A stretch of DNA of 64,000 nucleotides from Muscardinus avellanarius (lineage: Eukaryota > Chordata > Mammalia > Rodentia > Gliridae). A program made the translations under genes and the position numbers. Shown here piece after piece: positions 20,722-31,849 of the stretch. The stretch is from assembly GCA_963383645.1 (NCBI GenBank), contig OY726573.1:20089158-20153157 (forward strand), read 5' to 3'. The notes under the pieces are model-generated. The model saw only the letters and a list, made by a program, of their open reading frames with translations. It made no database searches and was not told the origin of the DNA. Each line of letters starts with the position of its first letter. Positions within the stretch are counted from its first letter, which is position 1.

Positions 20722-20905
20722 TCCGGGCGTGGTGGCACATGCTTGTAATCCCCGGGCTTGGGAGGTGGAGACAGGAGTATGACGCAGGTTTGAAGCCAGC
20801 CGCGCTGGCTTAAGAGACCCTGTTTCCAAATAAAAATATAAGAAACAGTTGTCTGGGAGTGTAGCCCAGAGGTAGAAGGGTTTCCAGGAACCCCAGTACC
20901 ACCAA
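20722..20905 (+). repeat. young-type SINE
   Basis: CCGGGCGTGGTGGCACATGC head, GCTGGCTTAAGAGACCCTG middle, GAAGGGTTTCCAGGAACCCC tail. It belongs to the shortened, little-diverged subfamily described in the findings. Confidence 0.9.
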
Positions 20906-20949
20906 AAGAATAAAAAACACTCTGCATATTTGGCCTGTGACAATCTATG

Positions 20950-21600
20950 TGTTTGTTACTCAGGATGAACCCAGGAGTACTCTACCTCTGAGCTACACCC
21001 CTATTTCTATTTAATTTTTTGTTCTAAAACAGGGCCTGACTTTCCAAGGCTGGCTACAAACCCGAGCTCCTCCTGTCTCTGCCTCCCACGTATTATGATC
21101 ACAGGTATGGGCACCGCGTCCGGCTTCATAATCTCATCTGCATCTGAAGAAACTTCAGGTGGACACATACAAATGACTTACTGTGGCCACTATATTCAAT
21201 GACCACAGAGGCCACAGACATGACCTGTAAAATTAAAATTAAGAAATCATTATTTATATTATTCTTACTCTCCCACCTCAATCGATTGTCTTAGTATTAA
21301 ACTGTAGCATGCCATATCCAGGCCCGGGTCACATGCCTGTCATCCCCATACTTGGGAAGCTCGAACAGGAGGATCTCAGGTTCAAGGCCATGTACTGAGA
21401 CATGTGCTGGCTCACGCTTGTATATCCAGCATTTGGGAAGCTGAGACAGGAGGATTGCAGTTCGAGGACAGCCTCGGTTAATTAGTGAGGTTCTTTGCAA
21501 CTCAGTGAGATTCTGTTTTAAAATAAAGAATAAAAAATAGGGCTGAGGGTGTAGATCAGAGGTAAAATGCTGTGGATTCCATCCCCAGTATGGCAAAAAA
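20950..21600. repeat. older SINEs
   Basis: Minus-strand SINE at about 20958-21130, and a composite plus-strand SINE at about 21317-21590 with two heads and an A-rich end. Bases 21135-21310 are unique. Confidence 0.7.
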
Positions 21601-21604
21601 AAAA

Positions 21605-22260
21605 AAAAAATCAAACCAAACCAAACAAAAACAAAAACAAGAAATACAATGGGTGTAGTTTGACTGTAAAATGTGTCTGGAGTCAATCCTCAGCACCACA
21701 CAGAGAGGAAAGAAGAGAGAGAGAAGGGAGAGAGAGAGAAAGAGGGAAGTCGGTCCCCTCAGGCCAGGCCTAAAGACAGGGTCACATCTGCTGTTTATCT
21801 TTATTTGTACTACTTTTTGATTTTGTTGTTGCTGATGCTGTTTTTGCTGTTTGGGTTTTGATTACAACTCCACTGATTTTGAATGCAGTTCCATCTTGTG
21901 ATCCCATCTAGATGGAGAGAAGCCTGAAGTTTCAAAGAAAGGAACTTCACTGCGAAACCATGGCAGACTATGTGGTTTTGACCTACTACACTCTTGGGTA
22001 CAAGATGTAAGGTACTCAATGCGGGAATGTTCAGACTGAATTCTGACTTTTGACTTAGGAAAAAGAGAGCTGAGTAAACCAAAGCAAATACCTCAGACCT
22101 TGGACAAGTTTCCCAAAGAGCCTGGGCAAAAACTCCCAGAGAAGAGGCCACGTGTGAACCAAGCCCTGACCTGGCCGCTGAGTACAACTGTTGCTTGCTG
22201 TCTGACACAGGCCAGGGTGTGAGGGCCACGATCCCCCTTCCTTTAATAGCTAAGAAATTC
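21605..22260. other. unique stretch with GA-rich run
   Basis: AGAGAGAGAAGG-type purines at 21700-21750. The rest is unrecognised, with no convincing coding signal. Confidence 0.35.
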
Positions 22261-22261
22261 A

Positions 22262-22563
22262 CATCAGCTGGGCGTGTTGGCGCACACTCCCTTGCTTGGG
22301 AGGCGGAGACAGGAGGATCCCACAGGTTCGAAGCCAGCCGTGCTGGCTTAAGAGACCCTGTTTCCAAATTTAAAAAAAAAATTAATGCCGGGCGTGGTGG
22401 CACACGCTTGTAATCTCCGAGGCAGAGACAGGAGGATCGCGCAGGTTCGAAGCCAGCCGTGCGCGCTGGCTTAGGAGACCCTGTTTCCAAATAAAAATGT
22501 AAAAATAGGTCTGGGAGTGTAGCCCGGAGGTAGAAGGGCTTCCAGGAACCCCAGTACCACCAC

Positions 22564-22634
<71 letters not shown>

Positions 22635-22690
22635 TGGGAGTGTAGCTCGGAGGTGGAAGGGCTTCCAGGAACTGGGGTACCACAAAAAAA
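22262..22690 (+). repeat. nested SINEs with A-run and (TA)n
   Basis: A truncated young-type SINE at 22265-22371, a complete one at 22385-22560, then an A run and TA array (22565-22630), then a further SINE tail (22631-22685). The TA array probably expanded in the SINE poly(A) tail. Confidence 0.85.
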
Positions 22691-22694
22691 AAAA

Positions 22695-23910
22695 GAAAGA
22701 AATTCACATCAAATTCAGAAGAGAGTCGTACACAAAATATAGGCTTCTTATAAAACAAGTATTAGAGGCTGTGCAGAAATTTTAGGAACCTAGCTACTGA
22801 CCAGGACGTCTCTGGAACTCAGACCCTGAGACACCCCAAACCCTCATGCCCACCGTGGGCACATCTCCACATCCACAGGCTGGGAGCCCAGGCTTACTCT
22901 GCTCCCAGTGGACTATTTAGACCCTCCGGAGCATAGTCTTGGGGAGTCTCCACACAGGTCCCATCGCAGAGGGCCACAGCGCCTCATTCTATCCCATTAG
23001 TGTATCAACTACTAACACATTATTAGCCCCAACCACTACGGTGCCAATCACTTATGGGTTTGTGATTTTCTTTTCTTTTGTCATTTGTACTGAGGATTGA
23101 ACCCACTGGAGTTGTACCTCTGCGTAACACCCTAGAACTCTTTGATTTTTTTTTTTTTTATATTTCAGCGGGGTCTATGTTGCTGAAGGCCTTGCTAAGT
23201 TGCTGGTGCCAGACCTGAACCTCCTATCTCAGATTCCCAAGTACTGGGGTACAGGCATGCATGACCATGGAGGAAGGGGCGCTGGGTTACTTGACCACCC
23301 TTCCTCTTGGAGGAGGTGATAGATTGGGTTTGCTGACTTGATTCCTTTGTGGGGAGGAGTGAGCAGGATCAGGTCTTAGGCTGGGCTGAAACAGGAGGAT
23401 GGCCCACCAATGCATGGGGGCCTCTGTCTAGCTCCCTCAGGGCTCCAGTTTCACCAGCAGACATGGGGGAGCTTGGGATTCACAGGAGCCCAGTGGAGAT
23501 TTTCTGTGGTAGGAACAGCATTTGGTGGTCCCACAGAGTCTGGGGACACAGAAAACCCAGAGCCTCTGCCCATACAGCTGCAGGATGAACCCAGGCAGAG
23601 CGGGCAGGTCCCCGCGTCTCTCTGTGGCCCCATTTCCAGCTGCTTGTGTGCGTACCACCCCGCTCACTCACCAGCTCCTGTCCTCCTCCGCAGATGGGGT
23701 GCACATGCCACAGCCTGGGAACAAATCCTGCCTGCCACCTGCCTCTGCAAGGCCGCCCAGCTCAGCTTCTACCCCAACATGACAGAGAAGAACACAAGAA
23801 CAGCGATTTCTACATGGACGCCTTGCCCGCTTGTCTCTGTTTCTTCTATTTCCCGTGCTCCCTCCTCTCCTGCACATCCCTCTCACTCTCCCTCCTGCGC
23901 CCACGATCTA

Positions 23911-23920
<10 letters not shown>
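22695..23920. other. largely unique sequence with one SINE
   Basis: A minus-strand SINE lies at about 23085-23275. 23290-23900 is moderately GC-rich with overlapping open frames on both strands and no recognisable domain. I do not call a gene. Confidence 0.4.
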
Positions 23921-23960
<40 letters not shown>

Positions 23961-24276
23961 TCCTGAGATTGAGTCCAGGGGAAGTCTACACGATCTACAC
24001 CCCTAGCCCTGTTTTATTTTTCATTAGAGAACAAGGTCTTGCTAAGTCGTTGAAGCTGGGCTCAAACCTGCAATGGTCCTGTCTAATCTGCCACGTAGGT
24101 AAGGAGTGCAATTGCTGTATCACTTCAGATATAGACATGCACGCACGTGTGTACACACACACACACACAGAGACAGACAAACAGACACACAGACACACGG
24201 AGGATGAGATGTGTGTGCGCATCTGTCCCAGGGGTATTCTACCTTCTAGCTACATCCCAGCTCCATTTGAGTTTCT

Positions 24277-24309
<33 letters not shown>

Positions 24310-24810
24310 TGGTACTGGGGTTCCTGGAAGCCCTTCTACCTCCGGGCTACACTCCCAGACCTATTTTTATATTTTTATTTGGAAACAGGGTCTCCTAAGC
24401 CAGCGCGGGCGGCTGGCTTGGAACCTGCGCGATCCTCCAGTCTGCCTCCCAAGCGCGGGGATTACAAGTGTGTGCCACCATGCCCGGCCCGAGTTTCTAA
24501 TCTTAAAACAGGGTCTCACTAGGTTGCTGAGGGCCTTGCTACACTGCTGAGGCTGGCCTTCAACCTGTGATACTCCTGTCTCAGCCTCCCCAGCACTGGG
24601 ATTACAGACATGGTACTAGGGATGGAATCTAGGGATGTTTTACCTCTGAGCCACACCCCTAGTCCTATTTTTTATTCTTTATTTTGAAATAGGGCTCACT
24701 AAGTTGTGAAGGGCCTAAGTAGCTGAGGCTGTCTGCAAACTGTGATCCTCCTGTCTCTGCCTGTCAACGCTGTGATGACAAGCGTGCACCACCATGCCCA
24801 GAGCCATGAA
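23918..24810 (-). repeat. (GT)n run followed by minus-strand SINEs
   Basis: GT array at 23920-23958, a SINE at about 23960-24100, a CA/GACA-rich patch at 24150-24200, a young-type SINE after a T run (24305-24488), and two older units to about 24805. Confidence 0.85.
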
Positions 24811-24879
24811 AGGGTTTAAGCAGGAAAACCAGGTGGCAGGTGGCGGCCACAGGGTAGAAGGTAGACGGCCATGGTAAGA

Positions 24880-25760
24880 CCGTCCTCTGGACTGCTTTCC
24901 CTGGGGAGGGGCTAGGGCTCCAGGCGCTGGCGCTGGCCGGAAGGGGGAGCCAGTAGAGCCCAGCAGAGGCCGCGCGGCCTGTCCTCTGCACCTAGCGCCC
25001 TCTTATTCCATCTTTGCAGGCCGCAGGGCCCGCCCTGGGGCCTCCCTACCTGTGGCCTCCGCTCCTCCCTGGGCTCTGTGGTCTCGGGACTCCCTCCTGC
25101 CCCGACTCTGCGTTGGCCGGCTTCCGCTCCTCTCAGGACCCTGTGGATCTTCGGCCTCCGCTCCTTCCCAGGTTATGGGGTCGCCGGCCTCTGCTCTGTC
25201 CGGGCCCTGGGGATCACCGGCCTCGACGCCGCGCCATGGAGGGGCAGTGCTGTCTTCTCAGGCCCCAGGCCGTCCTCAGGAGGCAGCACAGTCCCAGAGG
25301 TCAGCAGGGACCTGGACGAAGCAGCAGTTGGGCCCCGCTTGGTGACCCCCTGGTCCAGGACCTCTTCTCTGTCCCTGGCCAAAGGGTGGCCTCACGCGGG
25401 GGCGGGGCCGGGGCATGGACACTCAGGGCAGGGCGAGGCCAAAGAAGGCAGGATGGGGCAAGGGGAGCCAAAGTGTGGGGCCTCCCGGGGTGCGCGGGGC
25501 CATGCTGTGTGGGGAGGGGCTACGCGGGGCGTGGAGGTGGCCAAGGGGATGGGACACTAGAGGGTGGAGTGGACCAAGGGGCGGGGCCAGGAGGGTTGGA
25601 CAGGGACTGAAGAAGCAAAGGGCCACGTGGAGGGTGGAGCCGGTTGGGCTGGTGAATGCCTGGGCCCAGGAGGGGGTGGGATGCCCCAGGGGCGGGGCCT
25701 CATGGAAATAGGGGCGGGGCCATATGGGCGGGCAAAGGGCGGGGCCAGCTGTGGCTGGCT
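24880..25760 (-). promoter_or_regulatory. GC-rich CpG-island-like block, arm A (minus-strand reading)
   Basis: Read on the minus strand: GC boxes (GGCCCCGCCC type) at 25760-25390, then an open frame (25382-25173) containing LDQGVTKRGP and VLPPEDGLGPEKTALPLHG, then imperfect GAGGCCGGCGACCCC repeats, then a donor-like CACAG/GTAGGG at about 25050. The same order occurs on the plus strand in arm B (29920-30850, motif APEETALPHHG). The arms are diverged paralogues in inverted orientation. No known gene was recognised. It could be a promoter plus first exon. Confidence 0.55.
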
Positions 25761-26035
25761 GTGGCTGGCTGTGCCTGTGGAGATGTAGTGTAGATACAAT
25801 CCCAGCTGGGTCTGACGGGGCTGTTGAGGTGTAGAAGCCCTCTCAGGGCTGGCTGTGACTGTGGAGGTCTAGACGCAATCTAGACTAGGGCTAACTTTCG
25901 CTCCTGAGGTGTAGACAGGCTCCCAGCTGGGGCTGGCTGTGACTGTGGAGGTGTAGACAGGATTCCAGCTAGGGCTGGCTGTCGCTGTCAAGGTGTAGAT
26001 ACAATCCCAGGTAGGGCTGGCTGTGGCTATGTAAT
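25745..26035 (+). repeat. minisatellite, about 55-bp units
   Basis: Repeats of GGGCTGGCTGTGACTGTGGA followed by GGTGTAGACA, about five imperfect units. Confidence 0.8.
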
Positions 26036-26099
26036 CACAATAATTGGCAGGCTAAGGTTGAGGGATGCCAGGTTTGAGATCTATGAGCTCGTTTTTCAA

Positions 26100-26493
26100 A
26101 AGCAAAAAATAAAACAGCGCTGAGAGTATAGCTCAGAGATAGTAGGCTCCTGGGTTCAGTCCCCAGTACAAAAAAAAAAAAAAAAAAAAAAAGATTCGGC
26201 CCTGTAATCCCAGTACTTGGGAGGCTGAGACACAAGATACAAAGACACAGAGATTGCATGTTCAAGGACAGTCCCAACAATTTAGCAAGAATCTTGATGG
26301 TTTTGCCAGCCCCTTTCAAAATATGAACATAAAATGAGGTAGAAGTGGAGCTCAGAAGAACAGTAGAAAGTCTCTCCATTCAATTTCCCTGTACTACAAA
26401 ACAAATAATTATTCCAGACACTGTTTCAAAATGAAAATAAAAAGGGTTGGGGGTGGAGCTCAGAGTTAGAATGTCCCTGGGTCCAATTCCTAG

Positions 26494-26550
<57 letters not shown>

Positions 26551-27204
26551 TAATCCCAGTTCTTCAGGGTATACAGGCACCTGCCCGTCCTTTGGAGGCT
26601 GAGACAGGGGAATCACAGCTTCGTGGCAAGGATCAGGGACTTAATGAGGTCCCTGCCACATAGTGAGACCCTGTTTCAGATAATAAATAAGTAAAATAAG
26701 GCTGGAGATGTGGCTTGGAATGAGAATGGATCTGGGTTCAATTTCCAGTACCATCAAGTAAATAAATAAAATGGGCTGGGGTGTAGCTCAGAGGTACACA
26801 CTTCTGGGGGCAAGCCCCAGTATCACAAAAATAAAATACAATGCTACATGTGAAGATCACAACTCGGTCTGCAGAAGTTCTTTCATTATTTCTAGGGGAT
26901 GGAGAGCTGGGAGGAGGAAGGGCTGACAGTGGTGGTGCCCATTAGCATCTCAGGGACACAATATAAATCAACACGGGTGGTAGTTTCAGCAGTTCAATTA
27001 AACACAGAAGCACATTTTGTTTTTTGTTGAACTAGAGATTGAACAAAGGGAAATTGTACATCTCAGCTGCAACCTCAGCCCTATTTATTTTGAAACAAGG
27101 TCTAAGTTGCTGAAAGCTGGCTTCAGACCTGCAATCCTCTGTCTCAACCTTCAAGTACTAGGATTGCAGGTGTGTACCATTGCACCCAGCTAGATGTACA
27201 AATT

Positions 27205-27239
<35 letters not shown>

Positions 27240-27640
27240 TTTGTGGTTCTTGGGATTGAAACCAAGCCCTCAGTCCAGTGGCAGCTGCTTCAAGCTCTTC
27301 AACAATATTTATGATCAATTTGTACCCAAAGTCTTAGCAGTTATCATCAAGGGCACTGGAAGTAGGTTTTGAGCTTGTTGTGATAGCACAGACCAGGAAT
27401 CCCAGCACCTGGGAGGATGAGAGGGGAGGCTTATGGGCTTACAGCCAGCCTCGGCTACTTAGTGAGGCTCTCCACAACTCAGTGAGACCCTATTTCAAAT
27501 AAAGAATAAAAATAGGGCTGGGATGTAGCTCAGAGGCAGAGTTTCCCTGAGATTAATCTCTAGTACCACAAAAAAAAAAAGGCTTGGTGTGTAGCTTGAG
27601 GAATAATGGCCATGGGTTTAGCCCATAGTGTAAAAAAAAA
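26100..27640. repeat. SINE cluster with (CA)n and (ATTT)n
   Basis: Plus-strand SINE pieces at 26105-26175, 26200-26400, 26410-26500 and 26545-26830. CA array at 26498-26548. Minus-strand unit at 27020-27195, ATTT array at 27206-27244, plus-strand unit at 27368-27580. 26850-27015 and 27250-27365 are unique. Confidence 0.75.
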
Positions 27641-27644
27641 GAGT

Positions 27645-29130
27645 TTTTGATTGATGAATGAGTGTCTGGTGAGTCTAACAGAGACTCCAGAGTAACATCT
27701 TAAGCTCAAGTGACCATTGCTCTATTGGGCTGTGAACCAACGACTGTGCCACAGTTTTGACCAAGTGAGCAGAATCCTGCTGCTAAGACAACTGCCTGTG
27801 TTGAGTTTCCTTCTTGTGCCAGGTGCTTGCTGGAGCCAGCACCTCATAGGACAATCCACACGACTGCGCCCGTGCCTCCGTGCTGGAGACCTTGTAGATG
27901 CTGCAGACTTCAGTCTCGCAGCCTGACTGAGCAGACACATCCCTGTCGCCCTAACCTACCTGTAACTGCTGGAGGCCACCGCATCCACCCTTCAAACTTG
28001 ATCACCGGGAAGCATCCAACTGCTCAGGTCAGTGCAGAAACTCAGGAGAGAAGAGGCAGAGGGGTTTCAGTTTAGAGGGAGCCAAGACTCACCGCATGCA
28101 GAGAAGGAAGACCCGCGGCTGATGCAGCCTCAGACCCAGCCTTGGCTGAGACCAAGTGGACAAAGGAATCACAGGTCTGAGCCTTCCCCCAGGATGTGTC
28201 TGTGGGTCCAGGGGAGGCCCGTGTCACTCACCATGCTCTTCATAAGGATCACTGGGGTCGTCAGCCACCAGCTTTGCATTGCTAGGAGTTTCATGATCTT
28301 CTTTGGCCACAAACATTATGGGATCCTTCCCTGGTGTTTGGAGAACAGAGGAGAAAATACTTCCTTGAGAGCAGTGAATGGCCTTCAACCCCAAACAGCC
28401 ACCAAACCCAGTGTGAAGACTGTCCCACCCACAGGCCCAAAGTGAAGGGACCTGCCAACTGCTCCCCCCGGCTCACCCTGCAGGAGAGTCTGGCAGCCAT
28501 GTATGCTGAGCACATAGAGCTGGATCAAAACCTAAACTGAGGTCACATGCCAGGAGGAAGCCTCACAATCCGCCTTTCAGTTGTGTCCTCCGATGTAGTC
28601 TGTAGGTAGCAGATGAGATGAAATGCCCTGGACAAGCATGAACCCAAATTTGCTAAGAGGCGTCCAGTGCCAGTCTTTTCTGCAGCTCATCAAGAAAGGA
28701 ACAGCATCACTGAGAGAAAGGAAGGGCACGGTCCTGTCTCAGGACTCCCAGGTGCTCGGCCATGTCATCCCCAGCCATGAGCACACCTACTTGCCCTGCT
28801 TCCCAGGGACCTGCCAGGATCTCTGGGTCTTCAGACCAGCCTTGATAATGAAGCACAGGATCAATCACAGCGCCTGACCTGAATCCCCGCCACACTCTTG
28901 TCTCACAGCTGCTCTCCTGTGCCACGGGGAGGGGGCACTGCAACAGGTTAAACTGAGATGAATCGAGGGCATGGTGATGGGGCACTCATCTTCAGTCCAC
29001 ACAGCTGAAGCAGTAACTGGGTCTTTGGGAGCAGAAGATGTCCTGTGGGAGAGGCCCCAGCCATCTGCCTCTGAGAGGCTGTCACTCAGCCTCCTGAGAA
29101 TGTCCCTGGGCCGAGAGCCCTCTAGGACTC
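27645..29130. other. unique stretch between the CpG-island arms
   Basis: About 1.5 kb without recognised repeats. Several short open frames on both strands (for example 28032-28445 plus, 28707-28985 minus) have no domain or homology I know. I call no gene. Confidence 0.4.
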
Positions 29131-29204
29131 TTGGGTTCTAATCACAGTCAGGAGGAGGTAGGCCCACGGCAGGGGGGGACACTACAGCAGCTACAGGGAT
29201 TTGG

Positions 29205-29373
29205 TAGGCAGGGGGCAGCCGTGGTCCAGTTAGGGAGTGAGCGTGGGGCAGTCGTGATGTCCTTAGTGAGTCCGCAGGGGGCATTTGTGACCCCCTGGAC
29301 AAGTAGCCCAGGCAGAGGCTTTCCTCACAGCCAAGGGCAGGGGCAGTATCCAAGGAAAGCCAGCAGGGGGCAG
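29205..29373 (+). promoter_or_regulatory. cluster of CTCF-type motifs
   Basis: CCAGCAGGGGGCAG at 29360-29373 matches the CTCF core consensus at every position. Weaker relatives are TAGGCAGGGGGCAG (29205-29218) and TCCGCAGGGGGCAT (29271-29284), all on the same strand, in an irregular repeat. It lies about 550 bp before CpG-like arm B. Insulator function is inferred. Confidence 0.55.
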
Positions 29374-29437
29374 GCGTGATCTCCGGGCACAGGCAGCTCT
29401 GGCCAGGGGCAGTTCCTGTAGACAGCCTAGTCCTGGG

Positions 29438-29895
29438 GCCCAGCATGGTGGCTCACACCTGGAATCCTAGTACTTGGGAGGCTCAGAGAGAAGGATCACA
29501 GGTTTGAGGCCAGCTTCAGCAACCGAGAGAGGCCCTCAGCAACTTTAGTGAGACTCTGTTTCAAATTAAAACGTTAAAGGAAGCTTGCCTTGAGCTCAGA
29601 GGTAGAACACCTCCTGATTCCATCCCCAGTAGCATGAAATCAATTTTTAAAAAGTTTAAAGTGTGGCTCAGAGGTAGACCACCTGTGAATTCCATCCTCA
29701 GTGCCCCAAATGTTCTACATACTGAAGAAGCCACTACTAAATCTTTGTTGTCCGGCATGGTGGTGCACCCTTGTCATCTCAGAGACAGGAGGATCATTGG
29801 TTCCAGGCTAGCTTCAGCAACTTAGTGAAAAATAAAAAGAAATGGGGATGTAGCTCAGAGGTAGAAGGCCCTGTATGAAGCCTCCAGTACAAAAA
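29438..29895 (+). repeat. plus-strand SINEs
   Basis: One unit at about 29440-29640, a repeated tail to 29710, and a shortened unit at 29750-29895. Confidence 0.75.
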
Positions 29896-29919
29896 GGGGG
29901 TTGCTTAAACACCTCTCCC

Positions 29920-30850
29920 AGCCATGCCCCCTGGAATACCGCTGACCCCGGTCCATCTCCTGGCTCCCCCATGCCAAGACGCTGGGAGATGCCAGCAGCC
30001 AATGGACAACGCTGACTCCACGCCCTTCTCTCCTGGCGGTGCTGGATGGGGCTGGGGACGCACCCTCCTGCCAGGGCCCTGGCCAGCACTGAACGCTAGG
30101 GAGAGCTCCAGTCCTCCCCTGGCCCCGCCCCACCCCTCTGCTGGTCCCGCCCATGGCCCAATCCCTCTTCTGGCCCCGCCCACCGATCTACCGCCCCTTT
30201 CTCTGGCCCACCCCTCGATGGCCCCGCCCCAAAGCTCCGCCCCAGAAGGCCACGCCCATTCACTGGCACCGCCCACCAACTGGCACCATCCCTTTTTGCC
30301 CCGCCCACCACGGGCCCCTTTCCCCTGGCCCGCCCCTGGTGGCCACGCCCGGGAAGGCCACGCCCACTCCCGGCCCCGCCCACCAACCCACACAGCCTGG
30401 GCTCCGCGGTGTTGAAGGGTCCCACCGGCCGCTGGGTCAGCTGCGCGGAACCATGGCGGGGGCGACGCTGGACGGACTCGCGGCCCTAGACGAGGGGTCG
30501 CCGCCTCCGCCGCTTCGTCCCTGTCCCCCTGAGCTCCGGGGACGGCGGAGCTGCCCCCTGAGGACGGGAGTGGCGCCTGAGGAGACCGCGCTGCCCCACC
30601 ACGGCCCACCATGGCCAGGCGTGGAGGCCGGCGTGGAGGCCGGCGACCCCCACAGCCAGGGGAAAGCAGAGGCCGGCGACCCCCACAGCCCGGGAGGAGC
30701 GGAGGCCGGGGACCCCCACAGCCCGGCAGGAGAGGAGGCCAGGGACCCCCACACTCGGCAGGAGAGGAGGCCGGCGACCCCCACAGTCGGGAGGAGCGGA
30801 GGCCGGCCTCCCACATCCCGGGCAGGAGCTCACAGGTAGGGGGGCCCCTG
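29920..30850 (+). promoter_or_regulatory. CpG-island-like block, arm B
   Basis: 29.93-30.42 kb holds many GC boxes (CCCCGCCC and GGCCACGCCC types), no TATA box, and then a strong-context ATG (GAACCATGG at 30453). The 3' part has imperfect 33-39-bp GAGGCCGGCGACCCCCACAG repeats. The block is the inverted partner of arm A. Confidence 0.6.
30453..30835 (+). CDS. candidate first coding exon in arm B (unknown protein)
   Basis: The open frame starts MAGATLDGLAALDEGSPPPP and runs through EAGDPHSPGG-type repeats to a donor-like CACAG/GTAGGG at 30836. The ATG context is strong, and arm A keeps a related frame and donor. I do not recognise the protein. The open frame could be a by-product of high GC content: the opposite strand is also open for 383 codons. 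Downstream on this strand lies the decayed kinase at 31850. Confidence 0.3.
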
Positions 30851-31089
30851 CAGGCCCAGTGTGGCAGGACCCGAGGGCACGGGTGGAGAGGTGGCACCGC
30901 GCCCACTGCCGGGTTCTGCTGCCCTCGCCCAGCACAGCCCTGGCCCCGGCGCCGGGTGATGGACCCCGCAGCTCCATGGCCCCCTCCCCAGTGAAAATGC
31001 CAGAGCCCGCTCACACTCCCCCTGGCCAGCCTACCTTCACTCCCTGTGGGTGCCACCTGCTGCCTAGTTTTCCTGCTTAAAAGCCTTCA

Positions 31090-31275
31090 TTGCAGCTGGG
31101 CTGGTGGCCACAGCTGTAATCCCAGGACTTGGAGGCAGGGATGGGAGGAGCACAGGTTTGAAGCCAGCCTCAGCAACTTAGGCCCTGTTTCCAAACGAAA
31201 AAACATAATAGGGCTGGGAGTGTAGCTCAGAGGTGGAATGTCCTCGGATTCAATTCCAAGCTCCACAAAAGAAAA
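31090..31275 (+). repeat. B1-dID-type SINE
   Basis: GCTGGGCTGGTGGCCACAGC head and a GTAGCTCAGAGGTGGAATG tail. Confidence 0.8.
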
Positions 31276-31284
31276 AAGAAAAAC

Positions 31285-31530
31285 AGATTGGGTTTATTTA
31301 CTTCAATTTTTTTATTAATTAGACCATTTCTGTGAACTTTTCTGTTAGACCTGCTTTTGCTGCATCCTATAGTTGGTATGTTACACTTCTCTTTTTGTTT
31401 CAAGATAGTTTTCGGTTTGTTTGACACATTGGTTGTTAAAAGTATGATGTTTAATTTCCTGTGGCCAAAAAAGACACTTGGTGTGCTTACAGTCTTCTTA
31501 CCTTTGTTAAGGATGTGATTTGTCCTGGAG
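31285..31530. other. possible L1 antisense fragment
   Basis: TTTATTAATTAGACCATTTC and TTTGACACATTGGTTGTTAA recall antisense L1 ORF2, but the match is weak. Confidence 0.3.
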
Positions 31531-31531
31531 A

Positions 31532-31587
31532 TTGTGTGTGTGGTGTGTGTGTGTGTGAGAGAGAGAGAGACAGAGAGACAGAGAGAC

Positions 31588-31636
<49 letters not shown>
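31532..31636 (+). repeat. (GT)n(GA)n microsatellite
   Basis: A GTGTGTG run followed by GAGACAGA and GAGAGA repeats, about 100 nt. Confidence 0.95.
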
Positions 31637-31638
<2 letters not shown>

Positions 31639-31849
31639 TATGGAGAACATCTGTGTATTCTATCGCAGGTGGACGCAACATTTCGTCTAGGTCACTAGGT
31701 TGAACTGGTCAACAGTGTTAGGAGAGTGCGCTGTTTTCTGGTCAGTTTTCCGCCTGAATGACCTGTGATTAAAGGGTTAGTGAAGAGCCGGCAGAAGGGC
31801 AGGTTAGTGTGTGTGAGAGCAGCCAGCGAGCAGGCTGCAGGGCCTCTCA

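Noticed and set aside
22471..22758. Hydrophobic open frames around the TA array
   Set aside because: They are read from SINE, poly(A) and TA repeat sequence.
29905..31056. A 383-codon open frame on the minus strand
   Set aside because: Antisense to the GC-rich arm B, with composition-driven Gly/Arg/Pro content and no domain.
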